DNA of 64,000 nucleotides, taken from the NCBI GenBank assembly GCA_017526585.1, contig JAFXRC010000057.1, positions 34,055-98,054 on the forward strand, in the 5' to 3' direction. Origin of the DNA: Fibrobacter sp. GTDB lineage: Bacteria; Fibrobacterota; Fibrobacteria; Fibrobacterales; Fibrobacteraceae. Positions 43,523 through 50,733 of this stretch are shown here, one piece after another. Every line of letters begins with the position of its first letter. Position 1 is the stretch's first letter. A model generated the notes under the pieces. It did not search any database, had not been told where the DNA came from, and saw only the letters and a list, made by a program, of their open reading frames with translations. A program made the translations under genes and the position numbers.

Positions 43523-44707
43523 ATGCGTTTCGATAAGAGAGTCTGGCTTGCAAGCCCCACCATGCACGGTGATGAACTCCGCTACATGCAGGAGGCATAC
43601 GAGACTAACTGGATGAGCACCGTCGGTAAGAACATCGACGAAGTGGAACGCCAGATTGCCGAGAAAATTGGCGTAAAGTACGCCGTGGCGCTTTCGGCAG
43701 GAACGGCTGCGCTGCACCTGTGTACGCGGCTTGCAGGCGTGACATTGTATGGAATGCCCCAGGCGGGTAAGGGTGTACTGCAAGGGCGCAAGGTCTTTTG
43801 CAGCGACATGACCTTTGCCGCGACGCTCAACTCGGTCGCTTACGAGAACGGCGATGCCGTTTTTATCGACAGCGAGCGCGATACCTGGAACATGGACCCG
43901 GTGGCACTTGAGAAGGCTTTTGAAAAGTTCCCCAATGTACGCTTGGTGGTGCTTGTTCATTTGTATGGAACGCCCGCCAAGGTGGATGAAATCCGCGCAA
44001 TTTGCAAAAAACACGGCGCCCTCCTGGTCGAAGATGCCGCCGAAAGTTTTGGCGCAAGCTACAAGGGCGTGCAGACCGGGAGCTTCGGCGACTTTAACGC
44101 TATCAGCTTTAATGGTAACAAAATCATTACCGGCTCCAGTGGCGGAATGTTCCTGACTGACAAGATGGAAGATGCCGATAGAGTGCGCAAGTGGAGTACG
44201 CAGAGCCGTGAACCCTTCCCGTGGTATGAACACGAAGAAATTGGCTATAATTACCGCATGAGTAATGTGATTGCGGGCGTGGTGCGCGGACAGCTGCCGT
44301 ACCTTGAAGAACATGTCGTGCAGAAACATGCCATTTATGAACGCTATAAGGAAGGCTTTAAGGGACTCCCCGTGCAGATGAATCCCTACGATGCCACAAA
44401 TTCCGTGCCGAATTTCTGGCTGAGCTGTATGATTATCGATGAAAACGCAGTGGGCGAGGGCGGCGGGAAAACTACGCCTGCAAAGATTCTGGAACGCCTT
44501 GCCGACATGAACGCCGAGGGCCGCCCCATCTGGAAGCCCATGCACATGCAGCCCATGTACAGGAACCACGCCTTCGTAACCGCCGCCGGAACGGATGTTG
44601 GCGCCGACATATTCACTCGCGGGCTTTGCCTCCCCAGCGACAACAAGATGACTCTTGAACAGCAGGACTTCATCATCGCTGCAATCAGGGCTTGCTTCGG
44701 TAAGTAA
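43523..44707 (+). CDS. DegT/DnrJ/EryC1-family PLP aminotransferase (PglE-like)
   Basis: 394 residues. Nucleotide-sugar aminotransferase fold: ALSAGTAALHL near the N-terminus, VEDAAESFGASYKG (Asp contacts the PLP ring N), and SFNGNKIITGSSGG with Schiff-base Lys200. The family adds an amino group to 4-keto (or 3-keto) sugar nucleotides; next to a PglF-like dehydratase the likely product is UDP-4-amino-4,6-dideoxy-GlcNAc. No separate N-acetyltransferase (PglD) is seen nearby. It starts 15 bases after the OmpA gene. A dispersed repeat copy follows its stop. Confidence 0.92.
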   Translation: MRFDKRVWLASPTMHGDELRYMQEAYETNWMSTVGKNIDEVERQIAEKIGVKYAVALSAGTAALHLCTRLAGVTLYGMPQAGKGVLQGRKVFCSDMTFAATLNSVAYENGDAVFIDSERDTWNMDPVALEKAFEKFPNVRLVVLVHLYGTPAKVDEIRAICKKHGALLVEDAAESFGASYKGVQTGSFGDFNAISFNGNKIITGSSGGMFLTDKMEDADRVRKWSTQSREPFPWYEHEEIGYNYRMSNVIAGVVRGQLPYLEEHVVQKHAIYERYKEGFKGLPVQMNPYDATNSVPNFWLSCMIIDENAVGEGGGKTTPAKILERLADMNAEGRPIWKPMHMQPMYRNHAFVTAAGTDVGADIFTRGLCLPSDNKMTLEQQDFIIAAIRACFGK

Positions 44708-44712
44708 AATAC

Positions 44713-44745
44713 GTCATTGCGAGCGAAGCGAAGCAATCTCTAGAG
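44713..44745. repeat. Dispersed repeat, intergenic copy
   Basis: GTCATTGCGAGCGAAG followed by CGAAGCAATCTCTAG; the ends pair as ATTGC/GCAAT. Lies 5 bases after the aminotransferase stop and 22 bases before the sugar transferase gene. Same family as the copies inside the gene at 15065. Confidence 0.8.
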
Positions 44746-44767
44746 AACTTTATTATATTAATTTCTG

Positions 44768-45454
44768 ATGTATTCCCACGGTTTGAAAAGAATTTTAGAC
44801 TTTTTTTGTGCTTTGGCGGCAATATGCTGTCTGAGCCCGTTGCTTATTTTGCTCACGGTTGTTGGCGCCTATAAGATGAAGGGAAATCCGTTCTTTACGC
44901 AGCCCCGTCCCGGTAAAGACGAAAAAATCTTTAGGCTCGTCAAGTTCCGCACCATGACCAACGAGAAGGACGCAAACGGCAAGCTGCTCCCCGACGACGT
45001 GCGCCTTACCGCATATGGCAAGTTCCTGCGTTCCACTAGCCTCGACGAACTCCCCGAACTTTTCAACATTTTAAAGGGCGACATGGCGGTCATCGGTCCG
45101 CGCCCGCAGCTGGTGCGCGACATGGTGTTCATGACCCCCGAACAGCGCAAACGCCACACCGTGCGGCAGGGGCTGAGTGGACTTGCTCAGATTAACGGCC
45201 GCAACGCCGTCACCTGGGAAACGAAAATTGCCTACGACCTTGAATACATCAAGAAAATAACCTTCTGGGGCGACGTGAAGATAATACTTACCACGCTGAA
45301 CAAGGCCTTTATCAAGCGTTCCGACATTACCGAAGAGAACTGCGACACCGCCACCGATTTGGGCGACTACCTGCTGGCAAGCGACCGCATCACCCGCGAA
45401 GAATACGATCGCGGACAAGAAGAAGCGAAAAGGCTTATAGCGGAGGCTGGGTAG
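44768..45454 (+). CDS. Initiating sugar-phosphate transferase (PglC/WcaJ-type)
   Basis: 228 residues, small monotopic phosphoglycosyl transferase: N-terminal re-entrant hydrophobic helix (FFCALAAICCLSPLLILLTV), RLVKFRTM, then SLDELPELFNILKGDMAVIGPRP with the catalytic Asp-Glu pair, and a QGLSGLAQINGRN stretch. It transfers a sugar-1-phosphate from UDP-sugar to undecaprenyl phosphate at the inner membrane, starting assembly of each glycan repeat. The preceding genes indicate a bacillosamine-like sugar. The C-terminal ~35 residues (ITREEYDRGQEEAKRL) are an extra helix. Confidence 0.93.
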   Translation: MYSHGLKRILDFFCALAAICCLSPLLILLTVVGAYKMKGNPFFTQPRPGKDEKIFRLVKFRTMTNEKDANGKLLPDDVRLTAYGKFLRSTSLDELPELFNILKGDMAVIGPRPQLVRDMVFMTPEQRKRHTVRQGLSGLAQINGRNAVTWETKIAYDLEYIKKITFWGDVKIILTTLNKAFIKRSDITEENCDTATDLGDYLLASDRITREEYDRGQEEAKRLIAEAG

Positions 45455-45494
45455 TATGCGTAAGCGTATGGCGAAAAGATGTCCCTTGAATATG

Positions 45495-45536
45495 GGAATG
45501 GTCGGCTTACAGTGCCTTGAGCTTGCTCACCATTCC
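45495..45536. repeat. Inverted repeat abutting the first Rpn gene
   Basis: GGAATGGT (45495-45502) and ACCATTCC (45529-45536) pair perfectly across 26 bases that hold a second small palindrome (GAGC-TT-GCTC). It ends one base before the Rpn stop codon. No T run follows on the minus strand, so a terminator role is doubtful. Confidence 0.5.
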
Positions 45537-45719
45537 TTAAACTTTATTTTTTTTCCAGTGGCGAGCGATGTTTTCAGGAACATGAAGAAGAGCTATAGCA
45601 TCGTCTATGGACAGTTTGCCGGCCTCTACAAGAATTTTGGCATTTTCAATCTGAGTCGCTTTCCTTGTTTCAATTTTGGCTCCAGCCAGGCGGCATTCGA
45701 TTTCTTCTTTAGTAACCAT
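45537..45719 (-). CDS. Possible internal small protein of the first Rpn gene (RpnS-like, 60 aa)
   Basis: In-frame internal start ATG 45719, preceded by GGAG at 45726-45729 (spacing 6). It would encode MVTKEEIECRLAGAK to the Rpn C-terminus. In E. coli, internal products of rpn genes (RpnS) neutralise the full-length toxin; applying that here is inference. Confidence 0.4.
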   Translation of the reverse strand: MVTKEEIECRLAGAKIETRKATQIENAKILVEAGKLSIDDAIALLHVPENIARHWKKNKV

Positions 45720-46496
45720 TTCGTGCTCCATAGCTTTCAAGGTTTCATCGTCCAAATTGTCAATACGGATTCGTTCCAAGGCATCCTCGATAGCGCTATT
45801 CCCAAAGGAGGGAATCTCGTTTTCGGTGCCGGCGTACTTGAGCAAGTACAGCCAGGCATCCGTTGCCGTCTTGACCTCGCTCGCGGACTTGTTGAAATTC
45901 GCAAGACTGACAATAATATACTTATTTTTAGTGAAAACAGGTTCTTTTATTCCGTTTTCCATCGAGTTTCTGCTGTAAATTGCCCATTCGTCAATGTATT
46001 TTCCGCAAAGTTCGGGCAAATCAAAGTTACAAATCCAGATGGAGATACATTCTGGGAGCTGGTAACGCCTGTACTCCTTCTCTTCCTTAGAAAGAGCCTT
46101 GAATTCAACAGCGGCATCCATCTGCTGCTTGCCCTTGATAACGAGGAACGCCTTGTACAGCACCGCTCGGTCGATAAAGAAACTGTGTTCGGCACGCTGC
46201 ATCTCGATGTCCAAAAATCTGCCGGAGCCGGTCGTCGCAAACGCATCCATGATGATTTTGCGGCTCTGGGGCATCCGGAATCGGTTTGTATAATTGAAAG
46301 TGTACTTGAGTTCCTTGATCTGGTCGTTACCGTGCAAATTAAGAAGTCCATCAAGGAAATCTTTGAGAGCCTTGGGACTGTCGAACAGTTCCTGGAAACC
46401 GGTGTCGTAAGTGGGATCAATAAATGCTTGTCCGACAAGTTTAGCAGGAATAGGTTCCTTGCGTACAACATTTTTTCTTTGGGAAGAATTCTTCAT
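45537..46496 (-). CDS. Rpn-family recombination-promoting nuclease/putative transposase (PD-(D/E)XK)
   Basis: 319 residues, start ATG 46496 with AGGA 8 bases upstream. Resembles the PDDEXK_2 form of the Rpn family: FIDPTYDTGFQELF near the N-terminus, IIMDAFATTG with a catalytic Asp candidate, FLDIEMQ (the E/D-x-Q site), and an aromatic-rich core (QLPECISIWICNF). The C-terminus is a charged helical tail with an HTH-like end (LSIDDAIALLHVP). E. coli Rpn proteins are DNases first linked to recombination and later to phage defence. It runs against the flanking glycan genes. An in-frame ATG at 45719 with GGAG 6 bases upstream could yield a 60-residue C-terminal product. Confidence 0.85.
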   Translation of the reverse strand: MKNSSQRKNVVRKEPIPAKLVGQAFIDPTYDTGFQELFDSPKALKDFLDGLLNLHGNDQIKELKYTFNYTNRFRMPQSRKIIMDAFATTGSGRFLDIEMQRAEHSFFIDRAVLYKAFLVIKGKQQMDAAVEFKALSKEEKEYRRYQLPECISIWICNFDLPELCGKYIDEWAIYSRNSMENGIKEPVFTKNKYIIVSLANFNKSASEVKTATDAWLYLLKYAGTENEIPSFGNSAIEDALERIRIDNLDDETLKAMEHEMVTKEEIECRLAGAKIETRKATQIENAKILVEAGKLSIDDAIALLHVPENIARHWKKNKV

Positions 46497-46551
46497 AAAT
46501 TTGTTCCTATAATCAGTTTGACGAACAAATCTACAAACGAAAATCCGGAAC

Positions 46552-46573
46552 TTTGCAAACAGTTGTTTGCAAA
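46552..46573. promoter_or_regulatory. Palindrome upstream of the first Rpn gene
   Basis: TTTGCAAACA-GT-TGTTTGCAAA, perfect 10-base arms, 55 bases before the Rpn start. Core GCAAAC-AGTT-GTTTGC is identical to the site at 48451 before the second Rpn gene. Confidence 0.65.
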
Positions 46574-46627
46574 AAATCGTAAAAAGTTTTTAGCGGGAAC
46601 GCCCTGTATGAACTATAGGGAGGCGGC

Positions 46628-47455
46628 ATGATGTCTGGCCTTGTCTCCATAATCATGCCCAGCTACAACACGGCCCCGTATATCGCGGAGTCCATACGCT
46701 CCGTGATGGCGCAGACATACACTGACTGGGAACTGATTGTCGTTGACGACGCCAGCACCGACAACACCGACGAAGTTGTTGCATCCTGTCATTCCCGCGA
46801 AGGCGGGAATCTCCTCTCTTCGAAAATCCACTACCTTAAAAATGACCGCAACCGTGGCGCCGCCTACAGCCGCAACCGAGCCCTCTGCGAGGCTCGCGGC
46901 AAATACATAGCCTTTCTCGATAGCGATGACTTGTGGGCGACTGACAAGCTTGAAAAGCAGATTGCCTTCATGACTAAGAACGGTTATGCATTCAGCTATA
47001 CGCGCTACGAAGAAATGGACGAAAATGGAACCCCGACCGGGACCATCGTGAGCGGCCCCAAACGCATTACCAAGACGGGAATGTATAACTACTGCTGGCC
47101 CGGATGTCTTACTGTGATGTACGACCGTGAAGTGGTGGGCGATATCCAAATTGCCGAAATCCAGAAGAACAACGATTATGCCATGTGGCTCAAGATTTGT
47201 CGCAAGGCAGACTGCTACCTATTAGACGAAAATCTTGCCCGCTACCGCAAACGCACCGGCTCGATAACACACGCCTGTCATCCTGAGCGGAGCGAAGCGA
47301 AGTCGAAGGATCTATCTCGCCATCTTTCTTTGATCAAATGGCATTACAAACTTTATCGCGAAGCCGAAGGAATGAACCCGGTTGTATCCCTGTTTAATAC
47401 CGGCCGAAACCTCTTCTTTGGCGTGTGGAAGAAGATGAAGTATGTGAAACGGTGA
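46628..47455 (+). CDS. GT2 glycosyltransferase with two in-frame repeat insertions
   Basis: 275 residues from ATG 46628 or the adjacent ATG 46631 (GGGAGG upstream favours either). GT-A fold of family 2: VSIIMPSYNTAPYIAESI, DASTDNTD, AFLDSDDLW (DxD metal site) and KNNDYAMWLKICR. It adds a sugar to the lipid-linked glycan on the cytoplasmic side. Two dispersed palindromes are translated within it: CHSREGGNL at about residue 56 (46791-46810) and CHPERSEAKSKDL at about 218-230 (47277-47311). The first lies in a loop just before the NDRNRGAAYSRN helix, the second near the C-terminus, so activity could survive. Confidence 0.88.
   Translation: MMSGLVSIIMPSYNTAPYIAESIRSVMAQTYTDWELIVVDDASTDNTDEVVASCHSREGGNLLSSKIHYLKNDRNRGAAYSRNRALCEARGKYIAFLDSDDLWATDKLEKQIAFMTKNGYAFSYTRYEEMDENGTPTGTIVSGPKRITKTGMYNYCWPGCLTVMYDREVVGDIQIAEIQKNNDYAMWLKICRKADCYLLDENLARYRKRTGSITHACHPERSEAKSKDLSRHLSLIKWHYKLYREAEGMNPVVSLFNTGRNLFFGVWKKMKYVKR
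46791..46810. repeat. Palindromic repeat inside the GT2 gene
   Basis: ATTCCCGC-GAAG-GCGGGAAT, a perfect 8-base inverted repeat, read in frame as part of CHSREGGNL. Confidence 0.8.
47277..47311. repeat. Second palindromic repeat inside the GT2 gene
   Basis: Ends ATCCT and AGGAT pair, with GAGCGGAGCGAAGCGAAG between. Translated as CHPERSEAKSKD, a peptide string typical of this widespread repeat type when it falls in a gene. Confidence 0.75.
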
Positions 47456-47465
47456 AAAATGTATT

Positions 47466-47675
47466 TTAATGCAGACGTTGAGTCCTTCTATTGCGGATGT
47501 TTTCGAGGGAAACTCCAGAGATGATTGATATCTCTTCGTCTGTTAGCTTGCCATTGTCGAGCAAAGCATCAATCCATTCATTGTCTCTGCTTTCAATTTT
47601 TTCGGCTAGTTCTTCTTCTTCAACTTCGGCGATGGACTTGTAGCCGTAAACTTCGCTGCATTTTTTGAAATCCAT
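47466..47675 (-). CDS. Possible internal small protein of the second Rpn gene (RpnS-like, 69 aa)
   Basis: In-frame ATG 47675 preceded by AAGGAG at 47685-47690 (spacing 9), an unusually good ribosome site within a gene. The product begins [18 protein letters not shown] and includes the HTH-like end. It matches the size and position of the internal RpnS antitoxins known in E. coli. Confidence 0.5.
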   Translation of the reverse strand: MDFKKCSEVYGYKSIAEVEEEELAEKIESRDNEWIDALLDNGKLTDEEISIISGVSLENIRNRRTQRLH

Positions 47676-48377
47676 TTTGAATTGCTCCTTTGCATCGCCT
47701 TTGATCCACTGTCTCAAATATATAAAAGTTTGTGAAAGAAAGTCTTCTGCTTCTTCACGAGGGAGCGACTTGAGTCCTTCTATTGCCGATTTTAGGTGCT
47801 TTTTAAGTTTTTCCCCATTGAAAATATACTTCAGCGCGACTAGTGCGAGTGCAATCTTGGGTGAAATCTGCGGAATTTCCTTGTCTTCGAAGATGTTGCT
47901 CACATCAATGACTTCCAATAGAAACGGCAGCCCAATCTTGTGATAGTATTCGGGGTAGTTTGGGAACATCGTCTCTTTTTCGATGTGCCAAGGATCCTTT
48001 CCGTTGTAGAGGACGACTGCGACAGTCGGGATGTTCTTCTGGTTACGGACCATAATCTGGAACCAGTATTTGACTAACTGCGGGATGATTCCCGCTTCGG
48101 GATAGCTCTTGTGTTCCTCGATGATGCCTACGAGAAGTTCAGCCTGCTTTGGCTCGTCGCTTGCAATCTTTACGGTGAAGGCTAAATCACCATTACCATG
48201 GGAAACGGTGTCGCTGAAAGCCTCGGAAATTTCTTGCAATGTGTCGAGATTCACCGTTGCAAGGAACTGGGCGAGATTATTGTTCTTTCTGGATGCGAGG
48301 CGCAGTAGTTCCGCTGTGCGAGCAGGATCTTTCAGCACCGAGCGAACATAGGAATCGTGTGAAAATTTTCGAACCAT
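47466..48377 (-). CDS. Rpn-family nuclease/putative transposase (Transposase_31-like)
   Basis: 303 residues from ATG 48377, where GGAG lies 6 bases upstream and family homology begins ([16 protein letters not shown]); the frame is open to 48428. Resembles the YhgA/Transposase_31 branch of the Rpn family: [28 protein letters not shown] (catalytic Asp), [17 protein letters not shown] (Glu of the PD-(D/E)XK core) and [15 protein letters not shown]. The C-terminal part is acidic and ends in an HTH-like segment ([16 protein letters not shown]). It is the second Rpn gene in the locus, of a different subfamily from the first and about 970 bases from it, also antisense to the glycan genes. Confidence 0.87.
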   Translation of the reverse strand: MVRKFSHDSYVRSVLKDPARTAELLRLASRKNNNLAQFLATVNLDTLQEISEAFSDTVSHGNGDLAFTVKIASDEPKQAELLVGIIEEHKSYPEAGIIPQLVKYWFQIMVRNQKNIPTVAVVLYNGKDPWHIEKETMFPNYPEYYHKIGLPFLLEVIDVSNIFEDKEIPQISPKIALALVALKYIFNGEKLKKHLKSAIEGLKSLPREEAEDFLSQTFIYLRQWIKGDAKEQFKMDFKKCSEVYGYKSIAEVEEEELAEKIESRDNEWIDALLDNGKLTDEEISIISGVSLENIRNRRTQRLH

Positions 48378-48450
48378 AGAAATCTCCATTAAATTTAGGG
48401 GAGAAAATCTATCAAATAAAAACTTCAAAAACGGATTACCCGCTCATTTT

Positions 48451-48528
48451 GCAAACAGTTGTTTGCTGCTACAAACAGGTTGTCAACGGATTTTTTATTT
48501 CTGATTTCGAATGCAAACTGTTGTTTGC
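48451..48528. promoter_or_regulatory. Palindrome cluster upstream of the second Rpn gene
   Basis: Two full sites, GCAAAC-AGTT-GTTTGC (48451-48466) and GCAAAC-TGTT-GTTTGC (48513-48528), with a degenerate one (ACAA-ACAGG-TTGT, 48470-48482) between. The first is 74 bases upstream of the Rpn ATG. The remaining intergenic stretch to 48694 is A/T-rich with a small CACAT-GCTTT-ATGTG hairpin (48547-48561) and no gene that I can support. Confidence 0.6.
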
Positions 48529-48694
48529 GCCAATTCACAAAGAATACACATGCTTTATGTGCGCAAAATCCCTTTGAAATAGTGATTTTGACGCATTTTG
48601 GGTTGTCTTTTCGAAATGAGAATGTATATTTATATTGCTATCTCCACTGGGCTTATGAGCCTAGGATCATAGCATAAGAAGGTGTTTTTTAGTC

Positions 48695-48805
48695 ATGTGT
48701 TTATCGATGGTTGGCTTCTTCAAAAATTGCTATAGAAGGACTACTCCCGCATTGACGGTTGGGGTGTTCTTTGGCGAGAGGATGAAGTACGTGGGGAGGG
48801 GATGA
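48695..48805 (+). CDS. Possible 36-aa leader ORF or gene remnant
   Basis: ATG 48695 to TGA 48805: MCLSMVGFFKNCYRRTTPAL and 16 more residues. Its stop overlaps the ATG of the next glycosyltransferase (ATGA), the same coupling seen elsewhere in the window. No clear ribosome site of its own. It may be a leader peptide, the tail of a lost gene, or chance. Confidence 0.25.
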   Translation: MCLSMVGFFKNCYRRTTPALTVGVFFGERMKYVGRG

Positions 48806-49557
48806 TGAATATTCAAGTTTTAGTAGCCGCGATGCACCAAACAGACCATTCGCTTCTAGAAAAAATGCACTTAAAGACAGATGCTATTGTCGCGAATCAA
48901 TGTAATCGTAATTCTATTGAAGATTTTGAATGGAATGGTTGTAAAATTCGCTATTTGAATTTTGCTGAAAGGGGGGTTGGCTTAAATCGCAATAATGCTT
49001 TAATGCGAGCTTCTGGAGATGTGTGTCTTTTTGCTGATGATGACATGGTCTATGTTGACGATTATACTGAAATAGTTCAAAAGGCCTTTGAAAGATATCC
49101 TGATGCAGATGTGATTGCTTTTAATCTGATTGAACCGAAAATTACGCGGTATGTTATAAAAAAAGCGTATAAAGTTGGTTTTTTAAGCTATTTACGCTTC
49201 GGAACGGCGCGTGTTGCTGTTCGATTGAAATCGATTCGAGAAAAAGGTATATATTTTAATCAATGCTTTGGCGGGGGAACTGAACATAGTCATGGCGAAG
49301 ACAACATCTTTTTGACGGATTGTTTGCGTAAGGGACTGAAAATGTATGCTGTTCCTGAATATATAGCGAAGCTTACTGAAGAACGCCCGTCAACTTGGAA
49401 AAATGGATATGATGAAAAATATTTCCACGATCAGGGTGCTTTGTATAGAATGATTTCACCCAGATGGTGGAAATTGTTATGCCTGCAGGATGCCGTGAGA
49501 CATAGAAAATTATATGAATGTAATTGGCTGAAAGCCTTCCTTGCAATGGTGGGTTAA
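48802..49557 (+). CDS. Glycosyltransferase (GT2-like)
   Basis: 251 residues, GGGAGGGG ribosome site just upstream. It lacks the classical N-terminal PxYN motif but has the central GT-A features RGVGLNRNNALMRASGD and CLFADDDMVYVDDY (DDD metal site), then HGEDNIFLTDCLRKGLKMY. Related to small glycosyltransferases found in O-antigen loci. It opens the A/T-rich block; Wzy follows after 3 bases. The donor sugar is unknown. Confidence 0.8.
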   Translation: MMNIQVLVAAMHQTDHSLLEKMHLKTDAIVANQCNRNSIEDFEWNGCKIRYLNFAERGVGLNRNNALMRASGDVCLFADDDMVYVDDYTEIVQKAFERYPDADVIAFNLIEPKITRYVIKKAYKVGFLSYLRFGTARVAVRLKSIREKGIYFNQCFGGGTEHSHGEDNIFLTDCLRKGLKMYAVPEYIAKLTEERPSTWKNGYDEKYFHDQGALYRMISPRWWKLLCLQDAVRHRKLYECNWLKAFLAMVG

Positions 49558-49560
49558 AGA

Positions 49561-50733
49561 ATGAGTGCCTTTGTACAAAAATATGGAGCAGCTCTTTATT
49601 TTGCTCTCTGTATGTTTGTTTTTCTTTTTTGTTCCTACAAGGGGAACATCGAAAATGAATTTATTGATTTTCCTCATATTGAATTGAATTTCTTGCCTAT
49701 ATATTTAATTCTTGCAATTTCATTCTTGTTTATGGTGGCTCTTGTTCTTCTAAAAGCGCCTATCATAGATTTTTTCGTTGTACTATTGTTTTCCAGATTG
49801 CTGCTACATTGTATTCCGATATATTATAATGGTGTTGGTTCTCATTTTGCGATAAATTTTCTTATAAGTGTCCTATGCATAATTGTTTTCATGATTAGTT
49901 TTCACTTAAATGCTGAAAAAAATTTTTTAATAAAAATATTTTGTTATTTCTTTTTTGTCTTATGTGCTCAAATTTTTTTTGAGTCGTATTTTGGGGAAAT
50001 ATCTTTTTTTGATGATGTTTATTATTATAAAAATGATTTGGTGCTGCCAATAGGGGCTAGTAACGCTCTTGCGTCTAAAGTAATTCCGTTCTTTTCGTTT
50101 ATATTTATATTGGAAAAATCTATGGTGAAAAGACTTTTGTTCTTTGCTGTTGCCTTTTTTGTTGTTTCGTTAACAAAGTCGAGAAGTGGAATTTTAGATA
50201 TTATATTGATTATGCTTTTGATGTTGTCCTGGAAGGGCTCTTTTTCGATAAGCGGTTTTTTCAAGTTTTTAGTTGTAATGGCTCTAATTGGTTGTGTGTC
50301 TGTTTATTTTTTGTATTATACACAAATTGGTAATTTTATATTTTCTGATTCTGATAGCACAGTTTTTCAACGGGCGAAGTTGATTCAATCTGGTATAGAT
50401 TTATTTTGGAATCATCCGTTATTTGGAAACGGCCTTTATTATAATGATTTGGCGAAGAATCCTCATAATTGGGTTCTTGATGTTGTTATGAGAAGCGGTT
50501 TGTTTGGACTAGGTATAGCAATAATAATTGTTTCTAGTATTGTGTTTGAGGTGAAAAAATATATGCGAGATGATGTAATTCGTGGGTGCTTTGTTGCTGT
50601 TTTATGTATGCTATGGCAAGGGTTGTCTGAAATTATATTATTTAGTGTTGTTCATGATTTTATAATGTGGTTTTTTATTGGAACGATGCTGAGTCGAGCC
50701 AATCATTTAAAAGGAAAAATATTGGATGATTGA
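49561..50733 (+). CDS. wzy: O-antigen polymerase (Wzy-like)
   Basis: 390 residues, about 11-12 hydrophobic segments, very Phe/Ile-rich. Near the C-terminus is the O-antigen ligase/polymerase signature NGLYYNDLAKNPHNWVLDVV in a periplasmic loop. The usual role is joining lipid-linked repeat units into a polymer on the periplasmic face; a ligase role is possible because the two families share this signature, but the Wzx and Wzc neighbours favour polymerase. The DNA is strongly A/T-rich. The next gene overlaps its end by 8 bases. Confidence 0.78.
   Translation: MSAFVQKYGAALYFALCMFVFLFCSYKGNIENEFIDFPHIELNFLPIYLILAISFLFMVALVLLKAPIIDFFVVLLFSRLLLHCIPIYYNGVGSHFAINFLISVLCIIVFMISFHLNAEKNFLIKIFCYFFFVLCAQIFFESYFGEISFFDDVYYYKNDLVLPIGASNALASKVIPFFSFIFILEKSMVKRLLFFAVAFFVVSLTKSRSGILDIILIMLLMLSWKGSFSISGFFKFLVVMALIGCVSVYFLYYTQIGNFIFSDSDSTVFQRAKLIQSGIDLFWNHPLFGNGLYYNDLAKNPHNWVLDVVMRSGLFGLGIAIIIVSSIVFEVKKYMRDDVIRGCFVAVLCMLWQGLSEIILFSVVHDFIMWFFIGTMLSRANHLKGKILDD

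Noticed and set aside
45456..46631. 391-codon plus-strand frame between the sugar transferase and GT2 genes
   Set aside because: Opposite strand is a clear Rpn nuclease with start signals; the plus frame shows no family features.
48547..48561. Possible JUMPstart/ops-type element upstream of the O-antigen block
   Set aside because: No GGCGGTAG-like ops core is present; only a small CACAT/ATGTG hairpin.
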